Source: Apodemus sylvaticus
Lineage: Eukaryota > Chordata > Mammalia > Rodentia > Muridae
DNA: 64,000 bases
Direction: 5' to 3'
NCBI RefSeq assembly: GCF_947179515.1
Contig: NC_067474.1
Location: forward strand, 94,925,324 to 94,989,323
In this document: one piece after another, positions 11,771-22,734 of the stretch
Position numbering within the stretch: the stretch's first letter is position 1
Layout: every line of letters begins with the position of its first letter
The notes under the pieces: generated by a model
The model's database searches: none
What the model saw: the letters and a program-made list of their open reading frames with translations, nothing else
What the model was told of the DNA's origin: nothing
Made by a program: the position numbers and the translations under genes

Positions 11771-13281
11771 GGTTTTTTATTTGTTCTACAAGTGTTCACT
11801 GAAGTCCTATGCAGCACAGACCTGAGATGCCACTAGAGATTTGAAATGCAACCTCATCTTCCAGCAAAGAAAAATGATGTGTCTCAAACTCTTTTAGTAG
11901 GTCAAATGTGATGATCTAAGCAATTCCAAGTCTAATTCCCATTTAACATGGAAATTTGCATACTTCAAATCTCTATTCTGCTCCAAATTCCCAGATGCTA
12001 CAGGGTTATCAAGAAGCAACCTCCTTGTTTTGAGCATCCAGCCAAGCCTGTCAGAGGCAGGGCTACCTGGCTGATAGATTGCTCTGCTGGAAGAGGTGGC
12101 TGCACACATGGACAGGATACATGAGGTGGCTCATAAAACTTATGAGCCATGTTCTGTGGTGTGGCCTGGGTGAGAGATGGTTCAGCTTCAGTGGAGGGAT
12201 AATTAAAACCAATTAAGTATTGCTGGAGAGATGGCGAAATTCCGCTAAGACTTCAAGGGTGTATAAACTTGCCCTGGGAGAGAGCCAGGAGCTCAAGGCC
12301 CTCACCTTATTTATTTAGGGAAGAAAAAAATCTTAACAGATTGTCGTACCAAGGGAAACCTTGCATACTGGCCATTTAGTCTTCGTCAAGAAGACATCAC
12401 CTACTGGAATCTAAATGGATTTTGGATCTCTGGTTCTCCCAAATTGCCTGGGTAATCTGAATATGAAATGTATACTTACACTTCACTAACCCAGACAATC
12501 CTCCCTATATATAGGGGGGGAAAGGCTTGACACCATAAATGGAGTCCTTCCTTTGATTTGTGGGCTAACCCCTGTGGGAGTTAAGTTTATACAAATGAGA
12601 TACAGAACAGGAAAAGAAACCAGAAATCTAAGGAGAGAAAAAGAGGAAGTTCTATCTAGAAACACAAACACAAGAGGCATGAGATCATAGGACACGAGAA
12701 AGAAGGCTCCAGAACACTCCTGTGAAACCAGTAAGTGAGTGCACTGAAGGATCAAAGCTGATGAAAACCTAATGTGTCAGCCTTGGTTTCCTAAGACACT
12801 GAGGATGTTAGCCCTCAGTGCTAGATACACCTCAGATATGGTGGCCTTTCAGTTGCCGCCTATGATATCCAGTATCTATTTGGGCTTGGTTTTAGTTTTG
12901 CTTTTATTTTTCTGCCTCTGTTTACCTCTGTCTTATAGCTTCAGCTATGCTTTGTTCATGAGCTCTCTTCCTCTCAGGAGAAATGAATCCTCAGGTGGAG
13001 ATAAGGAAACGGGAACCTGGATTAAGATTAGACACAGTCGGGTTTTAGAGAAAGCAGAAGGCAGGGGGTTCTAGAACCCTGGGCCCTTCTCTGTGTTGAT
13101 CCCCTGGGAAAAACAGGAGCTAAGTATTAGTTGTTCTCTATCATCACCTACTTCCTGCTGAGATGGCAGAGATAAAGCAGAAGGTCTGAACAGTGCACCC
13201 AACAAAACATACTGCTTGCAGTTTTCCTTCCCATAAAGAATGTCAAGGTAAAGGTTTTGTCAGCCCAACCTCAGAGAACTT
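11771..13281. other. Single-copy noncoding stretch
   Basis: 1.5 kb with no clear repeat. It contains a 23-nt perfect hairpin (12127-12149). The 89- to 100-codon frames at 12486-13074 lack any recognisable domain. Confidence 0.5.
12127..12149. other. 10-bp perfect stem with 3-nt loop
   Basis: tggctcataa and ttatgagcca pair perfectly around aac. Too short and isolated to call a terminator or RNA gene. Confidence 0.8.
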
Positions 13282-13536
13282 AAAAAATGCTCCTAGATGG
13301 AGTGGCCCCTGGTTCTGGAAAGACTCAGTGAAACAGTATTCAGCAAAACCAGAACGGGGAAGTGGGAAGGGGTGGGTGGGAGGACAGGGGAAGAGAAGGG
13401 GGTTTGCGGGACTTTCGGGGAGTGGGGGGGCTAGAAAAGGGGAAATCATTTGAAATGTAAATAAATTATATCGAATAAAAAAAAAAAAAAGATTGAGGAC
13501 CCCGTGCTGAGTCCTGAAAAAAAAAATGCTCCTAGA
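13282..13536 (+). mobile_element. L1 3' end with apparent 3' transduction and 16-bp TSD
   Basis: The L1 body at about 13298-13478 is closely related to the copy at 9318-9486 but in + orientation (gggaaggggtgggtgggagg, gactttcggggagtgg, aaatgtaaataaat). A first A-run (13479-13491) is followed by about 26 non-L1 bases (gattgaggacc to gagtcctg) and a second A-run. The TSD aaaaaatgctcctaga is perfect at 13282-13297 and 13521-13536 and encloses both tails, so the extra bases moved with the L1. Confidence 0.85.
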
Positions 13537-14324
13537 AACTGTCAACAGGGAAGAATAGAGCTTTTGTCTCATGCGCAGAAACAAATTTCCTTCGGGAATA
13601 AATAAGAACGATCTTAAAAGAGAAAGTTATATACAAAAGAAGTTATATTTAGAACTCTGGGAGTGTACCCTGAGGGGCATGGAAAAGGTTAAGAGAAACC
13701 AAAGAGAATGTGGGCCTGTGGACAGGAAACATCTAGGAATGGAGTCACTTCTAAATTTCTCTTCTTATCTATCTTAAAGGAAAAAAATAAAGTACAGTGT
13801 AATACAATTCAGTTAGAACCCCTCCACCTCCCCCAGCCAAGAAATCCTCCTGAATTTACTTACTATATGATTCTCTGAGTCATTCTTGCCTTTCATTTCA
13901 CCCCCTACATCCTACAAAAGGCCATGATCATTCCCCTCTTAGGATGCTGTAAATTCTTTCAACCTGGTGTGCTCCCACCAAGGATCCCAGATGAACCAAG
14001 AACTGACTACTCAGGCTTTTAGTGACAACCATGGTCACCCTTCAACCGACCTCTGAAATACAAATTGACCCCCCCAGCACAGGAACTTTACTTTTAATGT
14101 AGGTCCTGATTCAGTAAGCCTAAAGTGGAGCAATTATTCAGTAGTTTTGATGTGCTTCCAGGTTGAGTCACAGTTGCTGTTTCATGTCACACCAACAGAA
14201 CTGAAAGGGCAGAGGCAATAGGAGTTTCAGTGGGGGCTTTTAAACAGGTTAGGGGGCAGCTGGTTCAAAACTGAGTCTTTGCTCAGTGCCTAGACCCCAA
14301 ATTCTCTGTAGTATTGATTGAAAA
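13537..14324. other. Single-copy noncoding stretch
   Basis: No repeat or gene recognised. Confidence 0.5.
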
Positions 14325-14386
14325 CGAATTCATTTGCTTTGGCTAGTAGACTGAGCGAATTCATTTGCTTTGGCTACTAGGCTGAG
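14325..14386 (+). repeat. Tandem duplication, 2 x 31 bp
   Basis: Two head-to-tail copies beginning cgaattcatttgctttggct, at 14325-14355 and 14356-14386, identical at 29 of 31 positions. Confidence 0.95.
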
Positions 14387-14579
14387 AGGCCTGAGAATAT
14401 TGTCCAGTGACAGGGCACCTGTCTACATACTCATCAAAAAAAAAAGGCAAGAATGGAAATTGATTTCTTGTTGGGCTGTTCATAGAGGTGGCCTTAGAGA
14501 CATACACATGCAGCCTATGTTGTGCATGAGAGCAGCCTCCATCTTCCCAAACTTGGGAGTTAACAGTGGTACCAGGACT

Positions 14580-14735
14580 TTTTTCCTTTTTTTCTTTTTT
14601 TCTTTTGTTTCTGTTTTGTTTTGTTTTGTCTTTTGTTTGCTTGTTTTTGTTGTTGCTGCTGCTCAGGGTTGTTTTGGTTTAATTTGGTTTGATTTGGTTT
14701 GGGTTTTTTTTTTTATTTTGTTTTTGTTCATCTAC
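14580..14735. repeat. T-rich low-complexity tract
   Basis: Mostly T with ttttg, ttc and ggttt units. The 180-codon open frame over this region (14370-14912) owes its middle to Phe/Leu/Val runs from this tract. Confidence 0.9.
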
Positions 14736-16835
14736 AACCATTCTTCATACAAAATCTATGATGAACACCAAATAGATCAAACAAGCCAAAAATATAAAAT
14801 AACATTGTTTTACTTAGTGGGTGAATGTAGAAAGGGAAACCCAGATGCCTACCTTTTATTCTGGAAAGATCTCTCAGTCACAATAGCCTCTGCTGGTGTG
14901 ACTCATGAATAAACACCAACAAACCACCTCCATCTCATGGGGAACTCATGCAAACAAAGCCTTCAAGGGGCCGAAGAACAAATGAGCTGCTGTCATCTCA
15001 ACTCAAGAGCACCAGTCTGCCTCTGAGACTGCAGTTTAGGGGTTCCACGTCTTCACCTTGGAGAGCTAGATTAACTCTATATCCACAGGTCGTTCCTCTT
15101 GCTCAGACTAGCACCTGCTCTACTAAATGCCCACAATGCCATTATTTCCTAACTTTCTGGGCCTGGAGTTCTGTCTATTGGCCAACATTCTGCCCTCTTC
15201 CACCTCCCAGGGTTAAGCAGTTTGGACCAAAAGTCTCTTGTGATTAGTCTGCCCATTCCCCTCCTGCTGCCAGGAACATAGACCTGCTCATCTCCACCTC
15301 CATTTTCAGCTCTGTTGTGTGATTTTTTTTTAATTTTTTTGTATTTCTTAGACAACCTTACCTTCTTAGTTAACTACTGAAATTCTAAGAGCAGATAACT
15401 GCAATATTGAAAATAGTGAAACAAAGCAGAAAAGGCTGCCAGTGAGAGAAAAGCCCCACTGCTAAGATTTTTATTTCAAGGGGGAGAGAAAAAGATTTTG
15501 TGTTTCATAACAGAATGCATTAAAATGATATAGCCCACACACAATGAAAACCCTGTGTCTTATTAAAATAAATAGAGATTGCTCAAGGCGCCCATTACCT
15601 GCTTCCGGGAGCAATGGCGAACCTTGAGTTTGAAAAGACTTAGTTACTACAATCAAACTTTCCCCGGTAGCAGCTGATAACACAGCAGTTTCCAGAAATC
15701 TACTTTGTAGATTGTGTAGATCAGCAATTTCCAAGACTCTGGGAGACTGCACTCTGTGCTTAGGCAGCCTACAGAACAGAGACACACTGCTGGAAATGCA
15801 GAGATTCAACCTGGCAAAGAAGTCACAACCCAGGACCATTGGGGAAGGTTGATGTCTCTAGACCAATGCCCTAGATTCCATAGGACTAGTCATTCACAGG
15901 CCCCCTCAGTCTGTCCCCTCGTCAACCAGAGGACCCTGGTGGAGATCCCGGGTAGATGTCAGGTAGCAAACAGCCAGCCTCAGGGCAGTTCCCCACTTAG
16001 GTTGGGAAACGAGCACCTGGTCTTCATTAACATCCTTGCTGTAGTTAATGCGTTGCAGGTGTGAAAGTGTGTGGCTGAAATCTGACGAAACACCTGTCTT
16101 TTGTGGCACCATTAGATCTGCCTAGTGTGGGACACGACCCCCTCGGGTGTGCTTTCTCCTGCCTTGAAAGCCACAGTAAGCATTGTCCTGTAATTACAAA
16201 ATCAGAGTCATCATTGCTGGGAAGAATTCCTTAACAAATTATACCTAATTAGTCTGAAATTACCTTTAATTCATGGTGAAACCATAGGCTTAACTGTGTT
16301 CTATAACACCTTCCTTTTTATCTTTATGCAAATATGATTATACACTATCAAACTGGCACCACCAGGCATAAAAACAGCTGCAGCTAGTTCTTTGGTTACT
16401 AAATGGGAACTGGACTGGTGCCATTGATTATGTTTTCTGGAATGCTGCATCAAAAAATAATAATAATATCGGCCAGTTCCTTCCTGGTGAGTTCTAGTTT
16501 TCTTCCCTCCCACTGAAGCCTAATTGAAAACTGCGCGGTGGAGCCCCCTGGCCTTCCCCTCCCTCCCTGGCCACATGCACTGCAGACACATGTGTACCTT
16601 TGTTACCATCCAGTCTTTTGAAATGGCACGCAAAGTGTCAAACATGTCTCATTTTATTTCCGATCACAGTGCCTTTCCATAGGGATTCTTCTCATCTCCA
16701 GTCATCGAGAAGCCTTGGGGATCTGATGCCTCGGGTTCACTCCATTGGATGCAAATGTTGCTTCTGGAACGGACTTTGTTCTATGAGCTTTACAAAGCCC
16801 CTTCCTCCTGCCACCAGACACTGTGATGTGTCCTG
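14736..16835. other. Single-copy noncoding stretch
   Basis: 2.1 kb without a recognised repeat or gene. The sub-region 16190-16290 is rich in TAAT core motifs (taattaca, cctaattagt, tttaattcat). Overlapping sense and antisense open frames near 15471-16112 are unsupported. Confidence 0.5.
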
Positions 16836-16925
16836 TTGTGGGCCCCATTTTGCAGGAAGGGAACTGAGACATGGAGAGGTTGTATCTTAGAGGAGGTAGG
16901 ATGGAAGACACAGAGTGAGGATTCT
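16836..16925 (+). repeat. MIR/L2-like fossil
   Basis: ggccccattttgcaggaagg, ggaactgagacatggagagg, ttgtatc. This follows the conserved core order of MIR/L2 (cccattttacag, aactgaggc, agagagg). Short and diverged. Confidence 0.5.
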
Positions 16926-17052
16926 TGTCAGCTAGAATGTGTATATGCTATGGCCCTATATTTTACCTTGCTCATTTTCTGTTCTGTTGTTCTTCTAAGC
17001 AGTATATAGGAGGGAATGCTCTCCAGTCAGGTAGCATGAAAAGGTAAAAACT

Positions 17053-17085
17053 AAATAAATAAGTAAATTTGAATGAATGAATGAA
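17053..17085 (+). repeat. AAAT/GAAT-type short tandem repeat
   Basis: aaataaataagtaaattt followed by gaatgaatgaatgaa. Confidence 0.85.
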
Positions 17086-17198
17086 GGCTACGCACTTTAA
17101 ATGGTGATGGCATTTCTTCCTCCTCACATGAGTGGGTTTTCAAAGCTCAAGTCCTCTTTCTTGTTTCTCTCAAAACAATGTTGTGTATGTCAATGGTA

Positions 17199-17231
<33 letters not shown>

Positions 17232-17246
17232 TCTCTCTCTCTCTCT

Positions 17247-17326
<80 letters not shown>
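17199..17326. repeat. Compound (TC)n-(TA)n microsatellite
   Basis: A CT run of about 95 bases, interrupted by TT at 17216, 17231, 17246 and 17261 (exact 15-base spacing), passes directly into (TA)16. The three overlapping Ser/Leu-rich open frames here are artefacts. Confidence 0.97.
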
Positions 17327-17328
<2 letters not shown>

Positions 17329-18422
17329 ATCATCCTTGGGAAACTTTTGTTCTGAATTAAAAACCATTTTTATCCGTTTGCAGTTAAAATACTACATACT
17401 TCTTTTGGCATTTATGGTTTCTATTCTTCTGCATCCTCTAGCTAAACTCTTTAGAAAATCAACACTGGCTTTTCCATGGTCATAGAACACGCAGCTTGTA
17501 TCACTTCTGAACACAACCCAACTACAGGTTGGCTGAAGACTGCCACCTTTGAAAAGACACCCCTCCCCCTGGCCACATCTGATCTACTGCTGAAGAAGTA
17601 TGTATTTTTCAAGTATAAAGAAGATAAATGTCTTGAATAATTTCAGGCTTGGTATGCAAGGGCAAACACGTATCAGGCAGGGACGTTGTACCAGGCACCT
17701 CTGTAAGATGTTTTGTCTTCTCCTGGAATGCAGAGGCAAACCAGTTAGAACTCTGGGTCCAGCATGCCTGGCAAGGCAGTTTTGTCTGAATACTACTTTT
17801 GTGAAGTATCGATCAAGTAAAATTAAAAGCGTTTTTCTGATGCTTGTTCATAACAGATATCCAGATCCATCTGTGGCTATTTTATTTATGGCATTGCTGT
17901 TTCATAGCCAACAAGAGTTGGCTAAAAATCAGCTTTGAGGATCTTAATCAGAATCAAAATGCTGTTTTCTCACATAAGGCCTTCCATCCAGGTTCACACT
18001 ACTGCCAAGTAGGGGGCAGAGCCTGCTCAGGGAAGGCCAGTTCACACTCCTGCACCATGCACATCCACACAGCCGGCCCACAGCTGAGGATGGGCTGTGA
18101 TTCTTTGCAGCATTTTTATTAGGTTGATTCCCACAAGTTTGAGAACGTTGTAATTGGAGACACTGCAGCTCACATTAGGCTGAGCCCAATAAAATAAGAG
18201 GGAGCTCAGCCTCTTTCCATGAAGCTTAGAATTCTCTACTTATTTCAAAGCAGAGAATGTTCTTTTCCACATCTTTTAATTTTGTAAACACTCAAGTGCT
18301 ACTGGCTTCCTTCTTAATCAGTGAAGGCTACCAGCTCATGTTTATTATTCTTAATTAGTAGGTCCTTCTCAGGGGACCATAATGTTGACAACTTGTGCTA
18401 ATGACTTGACCTGGCTGGATTG

Positions 18423-18425
<3 letters not shown>
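17327..18425. other. Single-copy noncoding stretch
   Basis: No recognised repeat or gene. 18120-18370 contains AT-rich blocks (cttaattagta, taattttgtaaac) that could be regulatory, but nothing decides it. Confidence 0.45.

Positions 18426-18462
<37 letters not shown>
18426..18462. repeat. (CA)18 microsatellite
   Basis: Uninterrupted CA run. Confidence 0.98.
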
Positions 18463-18464
<2 letters not shown>

Positions 18465-19015
18465 CTTCTTACAGTGGACATTTGTAGTCATGTAAACCTT
18501 CATGCTTTGACATGCCATGATTTTTCCCCAAATAATTTTCTCTAACTAGTTAATGACCTATAATTGCTCTAGCCATGACTGGTATCTACTTGAGGGTAAC
18601 AAATGTAGTTGGAAGGGAGACATTTTGCTCAAACATCTGGATGCTTGAGCTGCATGGGGCCAGACATCTGGATGTCCCCAAATTCTTTCTCAAATTTTTA
18701 GAAATACTCACATTTTCCTTCATGCAGACAAAGCATGCAGATAATTAACCAAGGACTTCTTTTTACATCTGTGTTTCTGGCCATTGGTTCTCTTTGGAGT
18801 CCTTTATGTAAGAACATCTTCCCGCCTGTGTTACACAGCCATTAGTATCCCAAAATAAGTGACCTGGAGACACCAGCACATCCCATTGCTCACGGGTAAT
18901 TTCATCTAGTTTTCCAGTAATTTTGTCAAACACTCCATTGAAATACAAATGGCCTTTCCAAAGAAAATCTGTCATTATGAAGAAACCTCATTGCATTTCA
19001 GTAGCTTCTTTTAAA
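18463..19015. other. Single-copy noncoding stretch
   Basis: Nothing recognisable. Confidence 0.5.
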
Positions 19016-19063
19016 ATCAGAAAGAAAGTAAATAGGAAAGGAAAGAAGGAAAAGAAAGAACAA

Positions 19064-19158
<95 letters not shown>

Positions 19159-19266
19159 GAAGGAAGGAAGGAAGGAAGGAAGGAAGGAAAAAGAAAGAGA
19201 GAAAGAAAGAGAGAAAGAAAAGAAGGAAGAGAGAAGGAAGCAAGGAAGGAAGGAAAGGAAGGAAGG

Positions 19267-19322
<56 letters not shown>
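19016..19322 (+). repeat. Long purine tract: (GAAA)n-(GGAA)n-(GA)n
   Basis: About 300 bases that are almost all purine. Long (GAAA)n to 19158, (GGAA)8 to 19189, mixed units, then (GA)24 from 19274. Open frames of 114-142 codons on both strands here (Lys/Glu-rich or Ser/Leu/Phe-rich) are translations of the repeat. Confidence 0.97.
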
Positions 19323-19325
<3 letters not shown>

Positions 19326-20324
19326 GCTGGGTTTGAGGGAATACTTGGTGAGTGGTCCCACACTATTCTGGACATTGGCTGTTTGCTAGTCACTGAGCAC
19401 TCCAAACTTATGTTCCTTTCACGCAAAGCTCTTCTCCCTTCTACTCAGACACAGACTACACTGCACGGAGAGGAGACAAAACTCCCAACACTCTGCTTAG
19501 ATCAAGATAACTGCATGCACATGCAAGCTCAGCAATAATGCAGATTTCAATATTCAAGCTGAGAAAAAAATTTAAGCTTGTAGCTACATGAAACTACATG
19601 AACTCTCTTTGATATTAGATGCCAAAATTTACAGAAATTGGTGTTGTTTTTCAATGAGGAATTCAGAAAGCCTAACAATTTCCTGAATATTTCCATCTCT
19701 ATTTTTCAGAAAATGTCTTTTTCTTAAAGGACATTTTTATTACTTTCTAAAGTCATTCATGAGTTTTGACAATAGATATTTCTTATTACTCAGGATTATT
19801 GATGATGAATCCCACCAATATTTTATTCTCCCTACTCCATTAGATTCAAAGACAACATGAAAAGAATTTTAAAATTTCAGACCCTCCCCTACATTGTCTA
19901 CAATCCCTCCTAATCAGAGTCACACTGCAAGAAAATGTCATCCACTCAAGTATGCAGAAGACAAGGGAGGGAACTGAAGGAGGCAGGGGAATGTCTTAGA
20001 TGACAGGACAGGAAATGCAAGCTGTCCCAGGGCGTGTGCGGGCCCTGCACGGGATGGAGACGATCATCTATCCTTTGCAGACTACAGGCCCTTGCTCTTC
20101 TCCACCCACACTCTGAGGTTTGGTGTTCTCTTATGTAAAATGCCGGCAATGGTAGCAACCACTTAATATTTCAAGTGCCAACCCAAGAATTATATCATAC
20201 AAATGCTTAGAAGAATGCCTGATACAGACAGAACACCACTAAATAGCACCCACTGTTGCTATTGACCAATCTCTTTGAAGACAGCTTTCTCTGTGTACAC
20301 ACAACAAAAACTTCTTTCTGTTGT
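19323..20324. other. Single-copy noncoding stretch
   Basis: Nothing recognisable; AT-rich in the middle. Confidence 0.5.
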
Positions 20325-20440
20325 TGTTCTGGTTTGAGAAGGGATCTTGGGGTGTATTCCAGGCTGATCCCCACTATCCTGCTATCCCACTCTCTTAAAT
20401 GCTAGGATTCAAAGCTGCATGGCCATGTCCAGCTATTGCA
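20325..20440 (-). repeat. Old B1/PB1-type SINE
   Basis: The order resembles a reversed B1: ggtttgagaagggatctt, ttccaggctgatccccacta, aatgctaggattcaaagctg, catggccatgtccagct. Strongly diverged. Confidence 0.6.
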
Positions 20441-20515
20441 AATGATTCCTGAAAAAACAACTCATCGTGAGTCAGTTTACTGGCAATTCTGAGAAGCCAT
20501 TTGAAATTCCCCAGA

Positions 20516-20566
20516 GATAGAGACCGAAACAGAGACACAGAGAGACAGAGACAGAGACCAGAGACA
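20516..20566 (+). repeat. (AGACAG)n-like tract
   Basis: Imperfect gagacagagaca units. Confidence 0.85.
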
Positions 20567-20570
20567 GGGT

Positions 20571-20934
20571 TGGGGGGGGCGGTGAGCCCAACCTGAGCAG
20601 GTATGTGCCTATGGTCTCCTCTTTTCTATTTTATCTAGCACCATCACTCATTTACCAGCTACCTGGGCATGCTTGGGGAAAACAGAATAGGCTGGAGACA
20701 GGCAAAAGACTGCTAGCAAAAGTACCAAAATTTTTCAAATGTTCATTATTTGTCTTTTAAAGTTGGGATATACAGCTGTGTGTAAAGGGGTGAAGCCTCT
20801 AATCTCCAATCTCTTCTGCAATACCTACATTTTCTGCCCAGGAAAAAAGAACTAATACCCTGAATACATTTTTTGATACATTATACATGTATTTACTTTT
20901 TAAAAATATAAAATGGCACTTTGCATTTAATCAC
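20571..20934. other. Single-copy noncoding stretch
   Basis: Nothing recognisable. Confidence 0.5.
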
Positions 20935-20935
20935 T

Positions 20936-20937
<2 letters not shown>

Positions 20938-20967
<30 letters not shown>
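20938..20967. repeat. (TG)15 microsatellite
   Basis: TG run, uninterrupted. Confidence 0.97.
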
Positions 20968-20969
<2 letters not shown>

Positions 20970-21190
20970 ATCTCATAGTTACTGGGAAATGTTGATGTGT
21001 ATTTGTAAAATGAAATCTTCTTGCTTCCTTTGGCAGGTGATCACTTGTGCACCATTGCTCCAATCCATGAGTACAGGAAGTCTTTCCTTCTCCCAGTGTC
21101 TCTCTCGATCTCTTTCTTCAGATTTGAAGCTTTCGCTCTTCATGCGTTTCTGAAACAACTTTGGTTAGTTTGTATGAAAAGGAAGTCTAG

Positions 21191-21456
21191 TCGGGCAGTG
21201 ATAGCACATGCCTTTAAATGCCAGCACTCAGGAGGCAGAGGCAGGTGGATTTCTGAGTTCAAGGTCAGCATGGTCTACAGAGTTCCAGGACAGCCAGGGC
21301 TACACAGAGAAACCCTGTCTCAAAAAAACAAAAAAGAAGAGGAAAAGAAGAGAAGAGAAGAGAAGAGAAGAGAAGAGAAGAGAAGAGAAGAGAAGAGAAG
21401 AGAAGAGAAGAGAAGAGAAGAGAAGAGAAGAGAAGAGAAGAGAAGAGAGGAGAAGA
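21191..21456 (+). repeat. B1 SINE with (AAGAG)n tail
   Basis: Full-length B1 (tcgggcagtgatagcacatg, ggcagaggcaggtggatttc, gccagggctacacagagaaa). Its A-tail at about 21322 passes into about 22 units of agaag. The TSD gaagtctag at 21182-21190 and 21457-21465 encloses both parts, so the array grew from the SINE tail. Open frames over the array are artefacts. Confidence 0.92.
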
Positions 21457-21599
21457 GAAGTCTAGCATCAGTACCAGAAATCTGCTAACTCTGTTGGGTG
21501 GGTGGTCTGGATGCTGAGATGGCTAGAAGAACACATCTCCAGTGCCCCATGCAAGCTTCCCCTTGCCCTGGTTCTTCTCTCTTGGAATAATAAAATATT

Positions 21600-22670
21600 C
21601 AACCTGTTGTATTATTATTTCTTACAGGAACTCAGTTATGAGACCTCGAGTATTTTAGAGAGTATTTTAGAGGCTTTGGATGTTTTAAGGATACTGCATC
21701 TTAAAGTGTTTGGATTTTTAGAGGCTGTAGAACCGTTGAAAGTTGGAATATTTTATATCATAGTACCAATATTAGTATGATATCTTGAAGGTTAAACAGT
21801 AATGGAGGAGTTATGGATTAATAGCTATGTATAAGTAGATTAAGTTGACAAGGTGTCAATCGTAATGATTGTTGTTTTACCATCTTAAACTAGAGTTATA
21901 TAGGGAAAAGAACATCAGTTGAGAAAATGAGATTACCCATACGCAAGCCTGAGGAACATTTTCTTAATTGATAATTGATCTCTGAGGTGCTCTTGGTGCC
22001 CTCTGGACCCCAGACACAGACCACACCCAAACTCCAATTTCCAACACAAAGAGATTAATTATCAAGCAAGGGAAAGAGACAAGGTGGCTGGATCTGAATG
22101 GGGCACCATTGCTGATGTTATTTTAAGAGGAAAGAGCAGGGGTCTGTATTAGAATGAGATAGGATTCTGATGGGGCATATTAATTTTGATATCCAAATGG
22201 GGACTTCTGATCACTGGAACTTGATGTTTTAATAGTTGGACTTTGGTGATCAGCCTGTGGAATGAATCAGGCATAAGGAGGTGGCCAAATAAGGGCTAGA
22301 TCTTGGTGGTTAGCTTTAGTAATGAAATCTAACAGTTTATCAAGGGAGAGGGAAGAGACAAGGTAAGACCTCCTGGTACCATGTTTGACAAGTTTGGCCT
22401 TGTTAGAGCCTCTCAAGGAGGGCCCACCCCACTGCAGGGGGCAGCACCACTGCTGAGAAGGTGGTCCTAGGTTGTGTCAGGAAACAGACTAAGTTAAGCC
22501 ATGCAGAGCAAGTTAGTAAGCAGCATCCCTGCACATTCCTTCCTTAAATTCCTGCCCTGAATTCCCCCAGTGATAGACTGTTACCTGGAAGTTTAAGCTG
22601 AACCCTTTCCCAAGTTGCTTTTGGTCATGTGATTTTATCACAGCATTAGAAATTTAAGAGAATGTGGTTA
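21600..22670 (+). repeat. ERVL-type internal end and LTR, interrupted
   Basis: 21620-21850 resembles the 3' internal part of rodent ERVL-type elements. 21852 onward starts an LTR-like block (ttgacaaggtgtcaatcgta). 22400-22670 is the LTR 3' half (cagtgatagactgttacctg, cccaagttgcttttggtcat, ttatcacagcattagaaat). The stretch at about 22000-22380 does not fit and may be a separate insertion. No retroviral coding motif remains. Confidence 0.5.
22000..22380. repeat. Possible unnamed insertion within the LTR
   Basis: The segment begins after ctggaccccagacacagac. It has related sequences near its two ends: atcaagcaagggaaagagac at 22058 and atcaagggagagggaagaga at 22339, each followed by caaggt. Family not recognised with confidence. 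Confidence 0.35.
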
Positions 22671-22734
22671 CCTAGAAAATAATTAAATATAGTACCAGGT
22701 GACATGCCAACATGAATGGTGGATATTTCACAAT

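Noticed and set aside
12127..12149. Hairpin as a transcription terminator or microRNA precursor
   Set aside because: The stem is only 10 bp with a 3-nt loop, has no U-run and no extended foldback.
12221..12240. B2/B3 head-like tgctggagagatggc
   Set aside because: Only the first 15 or so bases match a SINE head; the following sequence does not continue as B2 or B3.
14370..14912. Longest open frame (180 codons)
   Set aside because: Its middle is Phe/Val/Leu from a T-rich tract, it has no domain, and its start is not supported by any promoter or splice context.
18923..19426. Open frames of 114-142 codons on both strands
   Set aside because: They are translations of the (GAAA)n/(GGAA)n/(GA)n tract.
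21021..21488. 155-codon frame over the B1
   Set aside because: It reads through a B1 SINE and its (AAGAG)n tail.
22430..22455. CTCF-like core (gcagggggcagca)
   Set aside because: The 3' part matches, but the 5' half of the core has about three mismatches. Too weak without binding data.
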